Below, piece by piece: positions 41,835 through 50,457 of a stretch of DNA of 64,000 nucleotides. The first letter of the stretch is position 1. Each line of letters starts with the position of its first letter. A model generated the notes under the pieces. That model saw only the letters and a program-made list of their open reading frames with translations. It had not been told where the DNA came from and made no database searches. Position numbers and translations under genes: made by a program. Origin of the DNA: Leifsonia sp. EB41 (GTDB taxonomy: Bacteria > Actinomycetota > Actinomycetes > Actinomycetales > Microbacteriaceae); contig NZ_JBGCCJ010000001.1 in assembly GCF_041262565.1 (NCBI RefSeq), forward strand, positions 1,054,001 to 1,118,000, in the 5' to 3' direction.

Positions 41835-42797
41835 CTAGCGGTTAACGCCCTCCGACGCGTCAGCCGCGTCGATCGGCATCTCCTCGAGGACCTCGCGGGG
41901 CTCGTCGTGGAGGCCGTCGGCGAACGCTTTCAGCCACGGCCGCAGCTCCGGGCCGAGGTCCTCGCGGTCGACGGCGAGCTGCACGATCGCCTTGATGTAG
42001 TCGAGGCGGTCGCCGGTGTCGTAGCGGCGGCCGCGAAAGACGACGCCGTACACGCCGCCCGTCCAGTCGGGCGCCTCAGCCATCGCCTGGAGGGCGTCGG
42101 TGAGCTGGATCTCGCCGCCGCGGCCCGGTTCGGTGCGCTCCAGCACGTCGAAGACCTCCGGGCGCAGCACGTAGCGGCCGATGATCGCGTAGTTGGAGGG
42201 CGCAACGTCGGCGTCCGGCTTCTCGACGAGGCCGGTGATGCGCACCACATCGTCGTCGCCGGTCTCCTCGATCGCGGCGGCGCCGTACAGGTGGATGGAC
42301 TCGCTCGGCACCTCCATCAGCGCGATCACGCTGGCGTTGTACTTCTGCTGGACGTCGAGCATGTGCAGCAGGAGGTCGTCGCGCGAGTCGATGATGTCGT
42401 CGCCGAGCAACACGGCGAACGGTTCGCGGCCGACGTGCATCTTGGCGCGGAGCACGGCGTGGCCGAGCCCCTTCGGGTCGCCCTGGCGCACGTAGTGGAG
42501 GTCGGCGAGGGAGGTCGAGTAGTGCACCTTCTCGAGGCGGTCGGTGTCGCCCTTCTTCTCGAGGGTGTCTTCCAGCTCGGCGTTGCGGTCGAAGTGGTTC
42601 TCGAGCGCGTTCTTGTTGCGCCCGGTGATCATCAGCACGTCGTGCAGCCCGGCGGCGACGGCCTCCTCGACCACGTACTGGATGGCCGGCTTGTCGACGA
42701 CCGGCAGCATCTCTTTCGGCATCGCCTTGGTCGCCGGGAGGAACCGGGTGCCGAGGCCTGCTGCGGGGATCACTGCTTTCGTCACGTGGTTAGCCAT
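41835..42797 (-). CDS. galU: UTP-glucose-1-phosphate uridylyltransferase
   Basis: A 320-residue nucleotidyltransferase with AVIPAAGLGTRFLPATKAMP (UTP site), KEMLPVVDKPAIQYVVEEA, and EKPDADVAPSNYAIIGRYVL. The length fits bacterial GalU. It makes UDP-glucose for cell-envelope glycans and glycolipids. It is divergent from the 5-formyltetrahydrofolate cyclo-ligase gene, as in mycobacteria and corynebacteria. The downstream gene is rimJ rather than the expected glp/moeA. Confidence 0.96.
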   Translation of the reverse strand: MANHVTKAVIPAAGLGTRFLPATKAMPKEMLPVVDKPAIQYVVEEAVAAGLHDVLMITGRNKNALENHFDRNAELEDTLEKKGDTDRLEKVHYSTSLADLHYVRQGDPKGLGHAVLRAKMHVGREPFAVLLGDDIIDSRDDLLLHMLDVQQKYNASVIALMEVPSESIHLYGAAAIEETGDDDVVRITGLVEKPDADVAPSNYAIIGRYVLRPEVFDVLERTEPGRGGEIQLTDALQAMAEAPDWTGGVYGVVFRGRRYDTGDRLDYIKAIVQLAVDREDLGPELRPWLKAFADGLHDEPREVLEEMPIDAADASEGVNR

Positions 42798-42855
42798 ACG
42801 GCCACAGTATCCGCATTTCGATCGGGGTCCCGGGGGGATCTTCTAGGATTGCGCT

Positions 42856-43440
42856 ATGGAGACCGACACAGCAGCCCATCGCAAGCGCGCACTGCGCGCC
42901 GAGCTGCGCGAGCGCCGGCAGAACCTCACGAGCACCGAACGGCAGGCCGCGGCCGCCGGAATCACCCGGAACTTGGTCGACCTGACGACGGACCTCTCCG
43001 CCCGCTCCGTGGCCTGCTACCTGTCGACGACGATCGAGCCGGACACCCGCCCGTACGTCAACTGGGCCGTCGCCCAGGGGCTGCGCGTGCTGCTCCCGGT
43101 CTCCCGCGAAGACGGCCTCCTCGACTGGACCACCGGCGACGGCGAGACCGAGACCGAGGGGCTCTTCGGGATGCCGGAGGCCGTCGGCGAGCTGCTCGGG
43201 CCGATCGCGATCAACGACGTCGACCTCATCCTCGTACCGGCCGCCGCCGTCGACGCGAGCGGGATGCGCATGGGCTGGGGCCGCGGGTATTTCGACAAGA
43301 CCCTCGGCAGCATGGAAAAATGTCCCCCGGTGTACGCCGTCGTGTTCGACGGCGAGCTCGTGGACGAGGTCCCGCGCGAGCGGCACGATCAGCCGGTCGA
43401 CGGCGCGGTCACCCCCACCCGCATCGTCCAGTTCACCTGA
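42856..43440 (+). CDS. 5-formyltetrahydrofolate cyclo-ligase
   Basis: A 194-residue ATP-dependent enzyme that converts 5-formyl-THF to 5,10-methenyl-THF in one-carbon metabolism. Motifs are KRALRAELRERRQNL at the N-terminus, VACYLSTTIEPDTRPY, and the ATP/Mg loop GMRMGWGRGYFDKTL. The C-terminal ERHDQPVDGAVTPTRIVQF is standard. It is divergent from galU, and is followed 23 bp later by the FmdB-like gene on the same strand. Confidence 0.95.
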   Translation: METDTAAHRKRALRAELRERRQNLTSTERQAAAAGITRNLVDLTTDLSARSVACYLSTTIEPDTRPYVNWAVAQGLRVLLPVSREDGLLDWTTGDGETETEGLFGMPEAVGELLGPIAINDVDLILVPAAAVDASGMRMGWGRGYFDKTLGSMEKCPPVYAVVFDGELVDEVPRERHDQPVDGAVTPTRIVQFT

Positions 43441-43463
43441 CCCACCGAGCCACACGGAAGACC

Positions 43464-43838
43464 ATGCCGACCTACTCCTACTCGTGCCGCGACTGCGGCC
43501 ACGCCTTCGACATCCACCAGGCGTTCACCGACGACGCGCTCACGGTCTGCCCCAACTGCGGCGGCACGCTGCGCAAGGTGTTCGGGGCGGTCGGCGTGAC
43601 CTTCAACGGGTCCGGGTTCTACCGGACGGACTCGCGCGGCGGGGCGAAGACGGCGAGCGGGGGATCATCGCCGGGGTCGTCCTCGTCGTCGTCCGGGTCG
43701 TCCTCTTCTGGCTCCTCGTCGTCGGGCTCGTCCTCGTCCGGGTCGTCGTCGGGATCCTCCTCGTCCGGGTCGTCCTCGTCCGGGTCGTCCTCGTCGGGTT
43801 CGTCTTCGTCATCGAGTTCGTCGGGCTCCGCCGCCTGA
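43464..43838 (+). CDS. FmdB family zinc-ribbon protein with a long Ser/Gly repeat tail
   Basis: A 124-residue protein. The first 55 residues are an FmdB-type zinc ribbon with CRDC and CPNC knuckles (YSCRDCGHAF, LTVCPNCGGTL) and the family's FNGSGFYRTD. From about residue 65 to the end the protein is almost only Ser and Gly (GSSSS units). At DNA level this is a run of imperfect 15-bp units built on GGGTCGTCCTCGTCC (about 43674-43815). The function of the family is unsettled, with regulation suggested. The tail length may vary between strains. Confidence 0.92.
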   Translation: MPTYSYSCRDCGHAFDIHQAFTDDALTVCPNCGGTLRKVFGAVGVTFNGSGFYRTDSRGGAKTASGGSSPGSSSSSSGSSSSGSSSSGSSSSGSSSGSSSSGSSSSGSSSSGSSSSSSSSGSAA

Positions 43839-43887
43839 CCCACGTACCAGCACCACCAGTTCCATCCATCGAGCGAAAGGACCGGTC

Positions 43888-44328
43888 TTGCTCAAAGGCT
43901 TCAGAGAGTTCATCCTCCGCGGGAACGTGATCGACCTGGCAGTCGCCGTTGTCATCGGCGCCGCGTTCACGGCTGTGGTGACCTCGATCGTCACCAACGT
44001 CTTCAACCCGCTGATCAGCGCCTTCTTCAAGGCGAGCACGCTCGACGACGCGATGGTCGTCACCCTCAACGGCTCGCACATCAAGTTCGGCGCAGTGCTC
44101 GGCTCGATCGTCAGCTTCCTGATCGTCGCCGTCGTCGTCTACTTCGTGTTCGTCTTCCCGATCAACAAGCTCAAAGAGCGGATGGACCGCCTCCGCAAGA
44201 AGGGCGTGGTGGAGCCGGACGCCCCGATCACCGAGCTGGACTTGCTCAGCGAGATCCGCGACCTCCTGCAGGCGCAGCAGTCCCCGCCTGCGGCGAACGC
44301 CGGAAGGCACGCCGACCCGCTGCCGTAA
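43888..44328 (+). CDS. mscL: Large-conductance mechanosensitive channel
   Basis: A 146-residue MscL. The N-terminal amphipathic helix (LKGFREFILRGN) precedes TM1 (VIDLAVAVVIGAAFTAVVTS), a periplasmic loop, and TM2 (SIVSFLIVAVVVYFVFVFPI) with the charged cytoplasmic end KLKERMDRLRKK. It opens under membrane tension to release solutes on hypo-osmotic shock. The start is a TTG with GAAAGGA upstream. It converges with a small minus-strand gene 12 bp downstream. Confidence 0.96.
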   Translation: MLKGFREFILRGNVIDLAVAVVIGAAFTAVVTSIVTNVFNPLISAFFKASTLDDAMVVTLNGSHIKFGAVLGSIVSFLIVAVVVYFVFVFPINKLKERMDRLRKKGVVEPDAPITELDLLSEIRDLLQAQQSPPAANAGRHADPLP

Positions 44329-44340
44329 GGCTGCGCAGAC

Positions 44341-44511
44341 TCAGTAGTGCGGCGGCACGTCCCGCCGCAGCTGCTCGTCGTTGGAGGACCACGACTTCTC
44401 CTCGCGGTCGCGCTCCGGGACGTGTGGCGTAGGGTCGGCGCCCGGCGCACCCTCGCGCCGCACGCGGCGCGAGCGGCGTGACGGGCGTTCGGGGTCGGGC
44501 TTCTGACTCAC
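44341..44511 (-). CDS. Small conserved-type hypothetical protein
   Basis: A 56-residue basic/acidic mosaic starting at the GTG at 44511 (VSQKPDPERPSRRSRRVRRE) and ending NDEQLRRDVPPHY. The terminal (D/N)xxLxxDVPPHx pattern recurs, as I recall, in short actinobacterial hypothetical proteins, which supports a real gene. GAAGGGG lies directly before the GTG. No domain is recognisable. It is convergent with mscL. Confidence 0.6.
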   Translation of the reverse strand: MSQKPDPERPSRRSRRVRREGAPGADPTPHVPERDREEKSWSSNDEQLRRDVPPHY

Positions 44512-44542
44512 CCCTTCAGCGTACCCGCCCCCCATTCACCGA

Positions 44543-44633
44543 TTCCGCACGAATGCGGCGAATCGCCCCTCGGGCGATTCGGCACGAATATCGCGAATGG
44601 TGGCCCCAGAGGCGACATTCGGCACGAATGTCG
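44543..44633. repeat. Cluster of TTC(C/G)GCACGAAT repeats and two short hairpins
   Basis: TTCCGCACGAAT starts at 44543, and TTCGGCACGAAT recurs near 44579 and 44619. Two perfect hairpins are embedded: CGAATCGCCC/GGGCGATTCG with loop CTC (44559-44581), and CGACATTCG/CGAATGTCG with loop GCA (44613-44633). It lies between the end of the large helicase-like gene (44639) and the small gene starting at 44511. Confidence 0.6.
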
Positions 44634-44638
44634 GCGCC

Positions 44639-47600
44639 CTAGAGCTGCGGGAGGGTGATGGGAGCCGTCTCGGTGCTCGCCTCGTCGTTGACGCCGATGA
44701 GGCGGGCGATGCGGGACGCGACCGTGTCCGGGTCGGCGAACAGCTCGAAGCTGTGCACCCGGAGGTAGTGCCAGCCCAGGCGGCGGAGCACATCGGGCCG
44801 CAGGCGCAGCGACTCGCGGAGGCTGCCGCGGTTCACGTCGTCGTCCGTCTCGACCACGACCGCGCGGCCCACGTTCGACGCCACCAGGGTGAGCTTGCCG
44901 CGGTAGCCGATCTGCACATCCAGGCCGCGGCGTGCCAGGCGCTTGGCGAGGTCCACCACCATCGGGTCGGCGTCCGGGCTCAGGTACTCGGGCACGGCGG
45001 CCTGGAGCTGGTCGGCCTCCCCCAGCACCTGGGCGAGCGCGGCGATGCCGTGGCGCATCCGGGACTCGTCGATGTCGTCGGGGCGGAAGCAGGAGACGAT
45101 GTCCATGCCGCGGCGCGCGCGGGTCATGCCCACAGCGAGCAGGCGGTCGCCACCCGGCTCCGCGAGGGCCCCGAAGTTGGAGAGCAGGCGGCCGTGCGGG
45201 GTGCGGCCGTAGCCGATCGAGAACACCACGCGGTCGCGGCTCTGGCCGACGGACTGCTCCAGCGTGACGACGGAGAACGGCTCCGCCCGGTCGCCCAGGA
45301 TGAAGTCGGCCAGCTCGGTGCGCTTGGCGAACGCCGACAGCACCGCCTGGTTGACGCGGACCGCGTGCCGTTCGCTCGCCGTGATGACCATGAGGGACTC
45401 GCGCGGCCGGTCGGTCGCGTGCCGCAGCACGAGCTCGACGACCTTCGCCACCTCGGCGTCGGTGCTCTCCACCGCTCCGGTGTCGGTGTCGGGCATGCCC
45501 TGGCCGCCGGTGACGTAGTGGAGGGCGAGGCTGCCGTGCCCGAGGTAGGTGCCGGCCCACGGCAGGGAGTCGATGTTGCCGCCGTAGAAGCGACGGTTGA
45601 CCAGCTCGGCCAGGTCTTCGCCGCCCGCACGGTAGCTGCGGGCCAGCGTGTAGACGGGCAGCAGCTCGGAGAGCCGGGAGAGCGCGGAGTCGGCGTGCAG
45701 GGAGTCCACGTCCGTAGCCTCCACCGTCGTGCCGTACTCGTGCACGCCCACGTCGAAGCGGGACGGGGTCTGGGTCACCGGGTCGCCGAACGCGACCACC
45801 TGGCGGGCCCGGCGCAGCACGGGGACGTTCTCGGCGAGGCTGGAGGCGCCGGCGTCGATGAGCACGACGGTGTCGAACGCGACCTCCGCGTCGATGCTGG
45901 AGACCTCGTAGGGCGAGACCAGCCAGACCGGCGCCAGCGGGCGCGCGAGGTGCGGGGCCGCGGCGTTGAGCGTCGCGGCCGTCGGCGCGCTCGTGGTGAG
46001 CAGCTTCTTGAGGGCCTTGGCCTCCTCCGGCCAGTCCACGATGCCGATCTTCCAGGTCTCGGCGAGCATCCAGGCGAGCTGCTTGCCGGTGGCGGAGGCG
46101 TGGGCCTCGTCCACCAGGCGGAAGTCGGCCTCCAGCCGGTCGAGCACGCTCGTGTTGCCGCTGAGGAGGGCGCGGTCGGAGGCCAGCAGCGCCTCCAGCA
46201 CCGACTGCCACCAGGCCAGCTCCAGCTCGGCGCTCACCTGCGACTCGGGCACGTGACGGACGGACAGGTCGGACAGCAGCGGGTCCAGCCCGCGCTCGCG
46301 GAGCTGCCCGAGCAGCGCGGTGCGCTCCTGCAGGTTGGCGAGCACCTCGGACTCGGCGGCGAGGCCGGCGACCTGGCGGGTCAGCTCCTCGACAGGGAGA
46401 GCCGCGAGCGACTGCGGGGTCCCGACGCGACGCAGCGGGATGTCGAGCCGGGCGAGGTCTTCGGCGACGCGCTGGTAGGCCACCTGCACGTCGGCGATGC
46501 CCACCGGCACCTCCGGCACGACGCCGGCGACGGCGAAGCGGTTCCAGAGGATGCGCTGCTGCTGGATGCGGCGCAGGGCCTCGTTGAGGTCGGTGACGTG
46601 CACGCCGGGCCGCACGTACTCCAGGGCGAGCTTGCGCAACCGGCGGCGGTTCGCGCCCGACATGGCCGGCGACTCGCGGCGCGAGGAGGTCGCGGCGATC
46701 AGCTCGGCGATCGAGCGGTCGAACACCGCCGGGGTGAAGCGGTCGAGCGTCTCCCGGACGTCGAGCAGCAGGCGCAGGTAGACGCCGAGCTCGGCGATCG
46801 ACTCGAACGGCCGCATCCTGGTCTGCCCGATCAGGGCCTTGGCGCGGTCCAGGAGGCGCGGCAGCTCGGCGCGGCTGAGCTTCTTGGCGAGGTCGTGGGC
46901 GGACTTGCCCTCCTCTGTGGTGCCGAAGGAGGCGCCGTACCAGGGCGAGTCGTTGGGGCCGTAGCGGAACTCGCCGAGGCGAGCGGCACGGATCAGTGCG
47001 TCCGCCGCGGCGTCGCGCCCGGAGGCGAGCGCCTCGATGGAGGCCGGGCTGAGGCGCGCGGTCGTGGACGGCGGCGCAGGCAGCAGCGCGAGACGCGACA
47101 GCTCGCGCAGCGCGTCGAGCACCGAGACGTGCAGGACCGGGTCGCGACGGGCGAGCGACGCCCGGTAGTCCAGCAGCACCTTGCGGAGGCGGACGAGCGC
47201 GTCGTCCACGTCGGTGACGCGCGGCTGCTCGGCCTTCTCGTTGCGGCCGATCGCCTGGATCAGGTCGCGGCGCAGGCTGCGCGGTGTGACGGCGACGCCG
47301 GGCAGGCCGACCTTCGCGAACCGCTGCCCGATGTCCTCCAGACTGGAGCGCCGGGGGCCGACGACCAGGACGCGCTTGTGCTGGGCGACCAGCGCACCGA
47401 CGGCGTTCACGACCGTCTGGGTGCCGCCGGTGCCGGGGAGGGTCTTCACGACGAGCGAGTTGCCCGCGGCGATCTGGGCGACCACGTTCTCCTGCGCCTC
47501 GTCGGCGTCGAGCAGGAGGGAGTCGGTCGCCGGCGGCCGCTCGTCCTGTCGGACGGCCTGAGCCGGGCTGAAGGCGCTCTCGATCGTGGTGCGCGCGGTC

Positions 47601-48364
47601 GGGTTGCCGGCCAGCGCGTTGAGGAGCGTGGTGTCCAGATCGTCCGCCTCCGCGCGCAACGCCGGCGCGACGTCCACGAAGGACGACACCACCAGGCGGG
47701 GCTGGACGTTGAACCAGGGCAGGTGCGAGGTCAGGCCGCGCAGGCGGTCGATCACCGGCTGCGGCTTGAAGGCGCCGTTGTCGAGGGCGAGCGCCACGAA
47801 CGCGCTCGCGTCGAGGGTGATCTGGAATTGCTCGGCCAGCGCGCGCGACAGCTCGGGGTTGAGGAACGGCTGACCCTTGAGCTTCAGCTCGAAGTCCCGG
47901 CCATAGCGGCGGATCGCCATCGGGCGCAGCAGGATCGGCGCCAGGAACTCGTCCGTGCCGTGCCGCCACTGGGCGAGCCCGATCGCGAGATGTACGGATT
48001 CGATTCCGCGCACCGAGCGCAGCTCGATCCCCTTCGCCGTGATCGCGTTCGCGGCCGCCCGCGCGGTGCGCAGAGCGAGCTCGTCGCGGATCAGGCTGGA
48101 GAGCAGCGTGCTCTGCCCGGTGATGAACTGCGGGAGGCCGCCCGGATGCGTCGTGCTCAGCTCGATGCGCGTGCGCGGGCTGTCCTCGAAGTGCAACAGC
48201 GGGGAGTCGCCGCCGATCGCCGCGATCTCCTCGCGCCAGCGCGCCCACACCGGCTCGGCGATGTTGCCGGCCACGAGACCGGCCTCGCCGAGGCTGAGCG
48301 TGTGCGGCGAGGTGGTGTTGGCGGCCGGGCGCAGGGCGTCGCCCTCCAGCACGTCGGACGTCAT
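44639..48364 (-). CDS. Giant SF1-helicase-like protein with degenerate ATPase motifs and nuclease-like C-terminus
   Basis: A 1241-residue protein. An N-terminal region of about 280 residues (SRALAEQFQITLDASAFVAL) precedes an SF1 core. The Walker A position reads TLPGTGGTQT, with Gly314 where the invariant Lys should be. The Walker B position reads VVLIDAGASSL, where VxIDEA is expected. Motif III-like VVAFGDPVTQTPS, IV-like LARSYRAGGEDLAELVNRRF and V/VI-like VVTLEQSVGQSRDRVVFS and AVGMTRARRG are retained. The C-terminal 100 residues (AVVVETDDD, LRRLGWHYLRVHSFELF) resemble the Vsr/MTES_1575-type nuclease fold of DUF4011-like proteins. ATP hydrolysis looks doubtful. The ATG at 48364 is chosen; a GTG at 48403 is possible. 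It stands alone. Confidence 0.8.
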   Translation of the reverse strand: MTSDVLEGDALRPAANTTSPHTLSLGEAGLVAGNIAEPVWARWREEIAAIGGDSPLLHFEDSPRTRIELSTTHPGGLPQFITGQSTLLSSLIRDELALRTARAAANAITAKGIELRSVRGIESVHLAIGLAQWRHGTDEFLAPILLRPMAIRRYGRDFELKLKGQPFLNPELSRALAEQFQITLDASAFVALALDNGAFKPQPVIDRLRGLTSHLPWFNVQPRLVVSSFVDVAPALRAEADDLDTTLLNALAGNPTARTTIESAFSPAQAVRQDERPPATDSLLLDADEAQENVVAQIAAGNSLVVKTLPGTGGTQTVVNAVGALVAQHKRVLVVGPRRSSLEDIGQRFAKVGLPGVAVTPRSLRRDLIQAIGRNEKAEQPRVTDVDDALVRLRKVLLDYRASLARRDPVLHVSVLDALRELSRLALLPAPPSTTARLSPASIEALASGRDAAADALIRAARLGEFRYGPNDSPWYGASFGTTEEGKSAHDLAKKLSRAELPRLLDRAKALIGQTRMRPFESIAELGVYLRLLLDVRETLDRFTPAVFDRSIAELIAATSSRRESPAMSGANRRRLRKLALEYVRPGVHVTDLNEALRRIQQQRILWNRFAVAGVVPEVPVGIADVQVAYQRVAEDLARLDIPLRRVGTPQSLAALPVEELTRQVAGLAAESEVLANLQERTALLGQLRERGLDPLLSDLSVRHVPESQVSAELELAWWQSVLEALLASDRALLSGNTSVLDRLEADFRLVDEAHASATGKQLAWMLAETWKIGIVDWPEEAKALKKLLTTSAPTAATLNAAAPHLARPLAPVWLVSPYEVSSIDAEVAFDTVVLIDAGASSLAENVPVLRRARQVVAFGDPVTQTPSRFDVGVHEYGTTVEATDVDSLHADSALSRLSELLPVYTLARSYRAGGEDLAELVNRRFYGGNIDSLPWAGTYLGHGSLALHYVTGGQGMPDTDTGAVESTDAEVAKVVELVLRHATDRPRESLMVITASERHAVRVNQAVLSAFAKRTELADFILGDRAEPFSVVTLEQSVGQSRDRVVFSIGYGRTPHGRLLSNFGALAEPGGDRLLAVGMTRARRGMDIVSCFRPDDIDESRMRHGIAALAQVLGEADQLQAAVPEYLSPDADPMVVDLAKRLARRGLDVQIGYRGKLTLVASNVGRAVVVETDDDVNRGSLRESLRLRPDVLRRLGWHYLRVHSFELFADPDTVASRIARLIGVNDEASTETAPITLPQL

Positions 48365-48482
48365 GTCGTCGTCGTCCTCGCTCTTCCTATCCAGTCGCCA
48401 CACACCGACACCCTACGTGCCGATCCGCGAAACGTCTGGCAATCGGCCGGGTTTCGCGCCAAGTCGCCGCGTCGGGCGGGCG

Positions 48483-49754
48483 TCAGGACGGCGTCGACCG
48501 GGAGGCGGCAGGCTCCGGCACGGCCTCCCGGGTCGCGCGGCGGCCGCCGAGGAACACCAGCGCGATCACACCGCAGAGGAGATAGAGGGAGGCCTGCACG
48601 TCGAGCACGTGCACGGCGCCGACCGAAGCCGCGACGAGCCCGGCCACCAGGAGGCCGACGCCCTGGGCCGCGCCCGAGATCGTCCTCACCGCCGCGATCA
48701 CCCGGCCGAGGGCCGCACGCGGCGTGACCGTCTGCACGAGGGTGATCTCGCCCGTCTCGGTCGCGACCGCGGGCAGGCCCATCGCAATGAACAGCCCCGC
48801 GTAGACCCAGACGGCCGTGGTGACGGGCGCCAGGTTCCAGGTCAGCAGGGAGAGCGCGCCGAACACCAGGTAGCCGACGCCGATCAGCGCGCGCGGCGCG
48901 ACGCGGCGGACGAGCAGGCCGGCGACGAGGCCGCCGAGCACGCCGCCGATCGCCTGGACGCCGCGCAGGATGCCGACCTCGGTGTCCCCGGCGTGCAGGT
49001 TCTCGGTGACGTAGACGATGAAGAGGACGAGGAAGACGCCCTGCGCGAGGCTGCCGATCACGGCGATGACCGCGACGGTCGCGAGCTCGCGGCTGCGGAC
49101 GATGGTGGCGATGCCCTCCACCCACTCCCGCAGCAGGCGGCGCTCGACGGCGGGCGCGGACTCCTCCCCCGGCTCCGGCACGCGGGGCGGCAGCGGGCGG
49201 GTGAAGGCGACGAGCAGGGCGGTCACGACGAACGACACCGCGTCCACGATCACGACGCCGGGCAGGCCGGACACCGCGAACGCGAGACCGCCGAGCGGCG
49301 AGCCGACCAGCCGGGCGAGGTTGTCGCTGATCGCGAGAAGCGCGTTGCCTCGGCCGAGCTCGTCCGGCTTGAGCAGCCGCGGCACCATCGACTGGCGGGC
49401 CGGGTTCATGACGGCGCCGAGGCAGGCCTCCACCGCCGCGACCGCGTACACGATGCCCATCCGGTCCGGGCCGGCGGCGAGCAGCGGCAGCAGCGCGAGC
49501 CCCTGGAGGAGCGCAGTGACGATCATGGTGCGCCGCGGGTCCCAGCGGTCGACCAGCACGCCGAGGAAGGTGCCGGCCAGCAGCATCGGGATGAGCTCGG
49601 CGAGGAACACGGTCGAGGCGCCGAGCGCCGAGCCGGTCGCGGAGAACGCGAACAGCGGGAGGGCGATCATGAGCAGCCAGTCGCCGGTGTCGGAGACGAG
49701 GCCGGCCGACCAGATCAGGGCGTAGTCGCGGCGGAGCAGCGGAGAGCGGGTCAT
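48483..49754 (-). CDS. MFS transporter
   Basis: A 423-residue 12-helix transporter. The N-terminus (LLRRDYALIWSAGLVSDTGD) is typical of the MFS_3/enterobactin-exporter-like group. Motif A reads GVLVDRWDPRRTMIVTALL, and NPARQSMVPRLL follows helix 4. A 20-residue acidic/Pro linker joins the two halves. It probably exports a drug or metabolite. The ATG overlaps the upstream ArsR gene (ATGA), so expression is tied to that regulator. Confidence 0.93.
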   Translation of the reverse strand: MTRSPLLRRDYALIWSAGLVSDTGDWLLMIALPLFAFSATGSALGASTVFLAELIPMLLAGTFLGVLVDRWDPRRTMIVTALLQGLALLPLLAAGPDRMGIVYAVAAVEACLGAVMNPARQSMVPRLLKPDELGRGNALLAISDNLARLVGSPLGGLAFAVSGLPGVVIVDAVSFVVTALLVAFTRPLPPRVPEPGEESAPAVERRLLREWVEGIATIVRSRELATVAVIAVIGSLAQGVFLVLFIVYVTENLHAGDTEVGILRGVQAIGGVLGGLVAGLLVRRVAPRALIGVGYLVFGALSLLTWNLAPVTTAVWVYAGLFIAMGLPAVATETGEITLVQTVTPRAALGRVIAAVRTISGAAQGVGLLVAGLVAASVGAVHVLDVQASLYLLCGVIALVFLGGRRATREAVPEPAASRSTPS

Positions 49755-50374
49755 GATGCGCCGCCCTCGTCGGACGCGAGCGGCTCATCCGGGTGCCGGA
49801 AGGCGTTGAGGCCCAGCACGACCACGGAGCTGTCGTCCGGGGCCTCCGAGCGGGTGAGCGCGATGTACGGGCGGATGAGCGCGTCCAGCCGCTCCCCCAG
49901 CTCGCGGAGCTCCTCCGGCGCGATCCGCAGAGCGTAGCCGGAGAGGATGCTCGCCTCCCGCCACTCGGGAGGCACGCTGTCGCGCTGCGCGATCGAACGG
50001 TGCAGCCGGGCGGCGTCCTCGTCGATCTGGTGGTCGGCGAAGAACCGCTCGACGGTGTCGACGCCGAACTGCATTGCCGGGTCCTCTGTGCGGCCGAGCG
50101 TGAGCCCGGTGGCCGTGGACTGCCAGGGCCGCTCGCGGCCGTCCTCGGCCTCCACCCGCTCCACGAGGCCGAACTTGGCCAGGGCGCGCAGGTGGTAGCT
50201 GCAGTTGGAGGGCGTGGAGCCGACCGCGTCGGCGCACTCGCTCGCGGTGCTCGCGCCGAACGACATCAGATGGTCGAGCAGCGCGAGGCGGAGCGGGTGC
50301 GCGAGCGCCCGGAGCGCCCGCGGGTCGGTGACCGTGCGGCGATCCTCCGGGCGACCTCCCGATATGAAAGACAT
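49751..50374 (-). CDS. ArsR family transcriptional regulator
   Basis: A 207-residue regulator. The winged-helix domain (about residues 15-95) reads RALRALAHPLRLALLDHLMS, then ASECADAVGSTPSNCSYHLR with ALAKFGLVERVEA. No metal-binding CxC is visible in the recognition helix. The C-terminal half is an uncharacterised helical domain, making it longer than classical ArsR. It is coupled to the MFS gene by a 4-bp overlap. A TGAAA-N6-TTTCA palindrome overlaps its start codon and may be its own site. Confidence 0.9.
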   Translation of the reverse strand: MSFISGGRPEDRRTVTDPRALRALAHPLRLALLDHLMSFGASTASECADAVGSTPSNCSYHLRALAKFGLVERVEAEDGRERPWQSTATGLTLGRTEDPAMQFGVDTVERFFADHQIDEDAARLHRSIAQRDSVPPEWREASILSGYALRIAPEELRELGERLDALIRPYIALTRSEAPDDSSVVVLGLNAFRHPDEPLASDEGGAS

Positions 50375-50380
50375 GTTTCA
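50365..50380. promoter_or_regulatory. Palindrome overlapping the ArsR start, possible operator
   Basis: TGAAAGACATGTTTCA has 5-bp arms around 6 bp, and the ATG of the ArsR gene lies inside it. It falls in the 83-bp gap between the divergent ArsR-MFS pair and the DHA2 exporter gene (start 50458). It could control both transcripts. Confidence 0.5.
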
Positions 50381-50457
50381 GATTGTGCGCCCTGCTCTCT
50401 TTCACGTCAAGTCGGTCGGAGGGGAATGATCCCGACCGGGGGCTGTTGTTCACAGAG

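Noticed and set aside
44508-48248. A 1246-codon frame on the same strand as the SF1-like gene
   Set aside because: It is an out-of-frame copy with Arg/Ala/Pro composition and no motif. The SF1 motifs are in the other frame.
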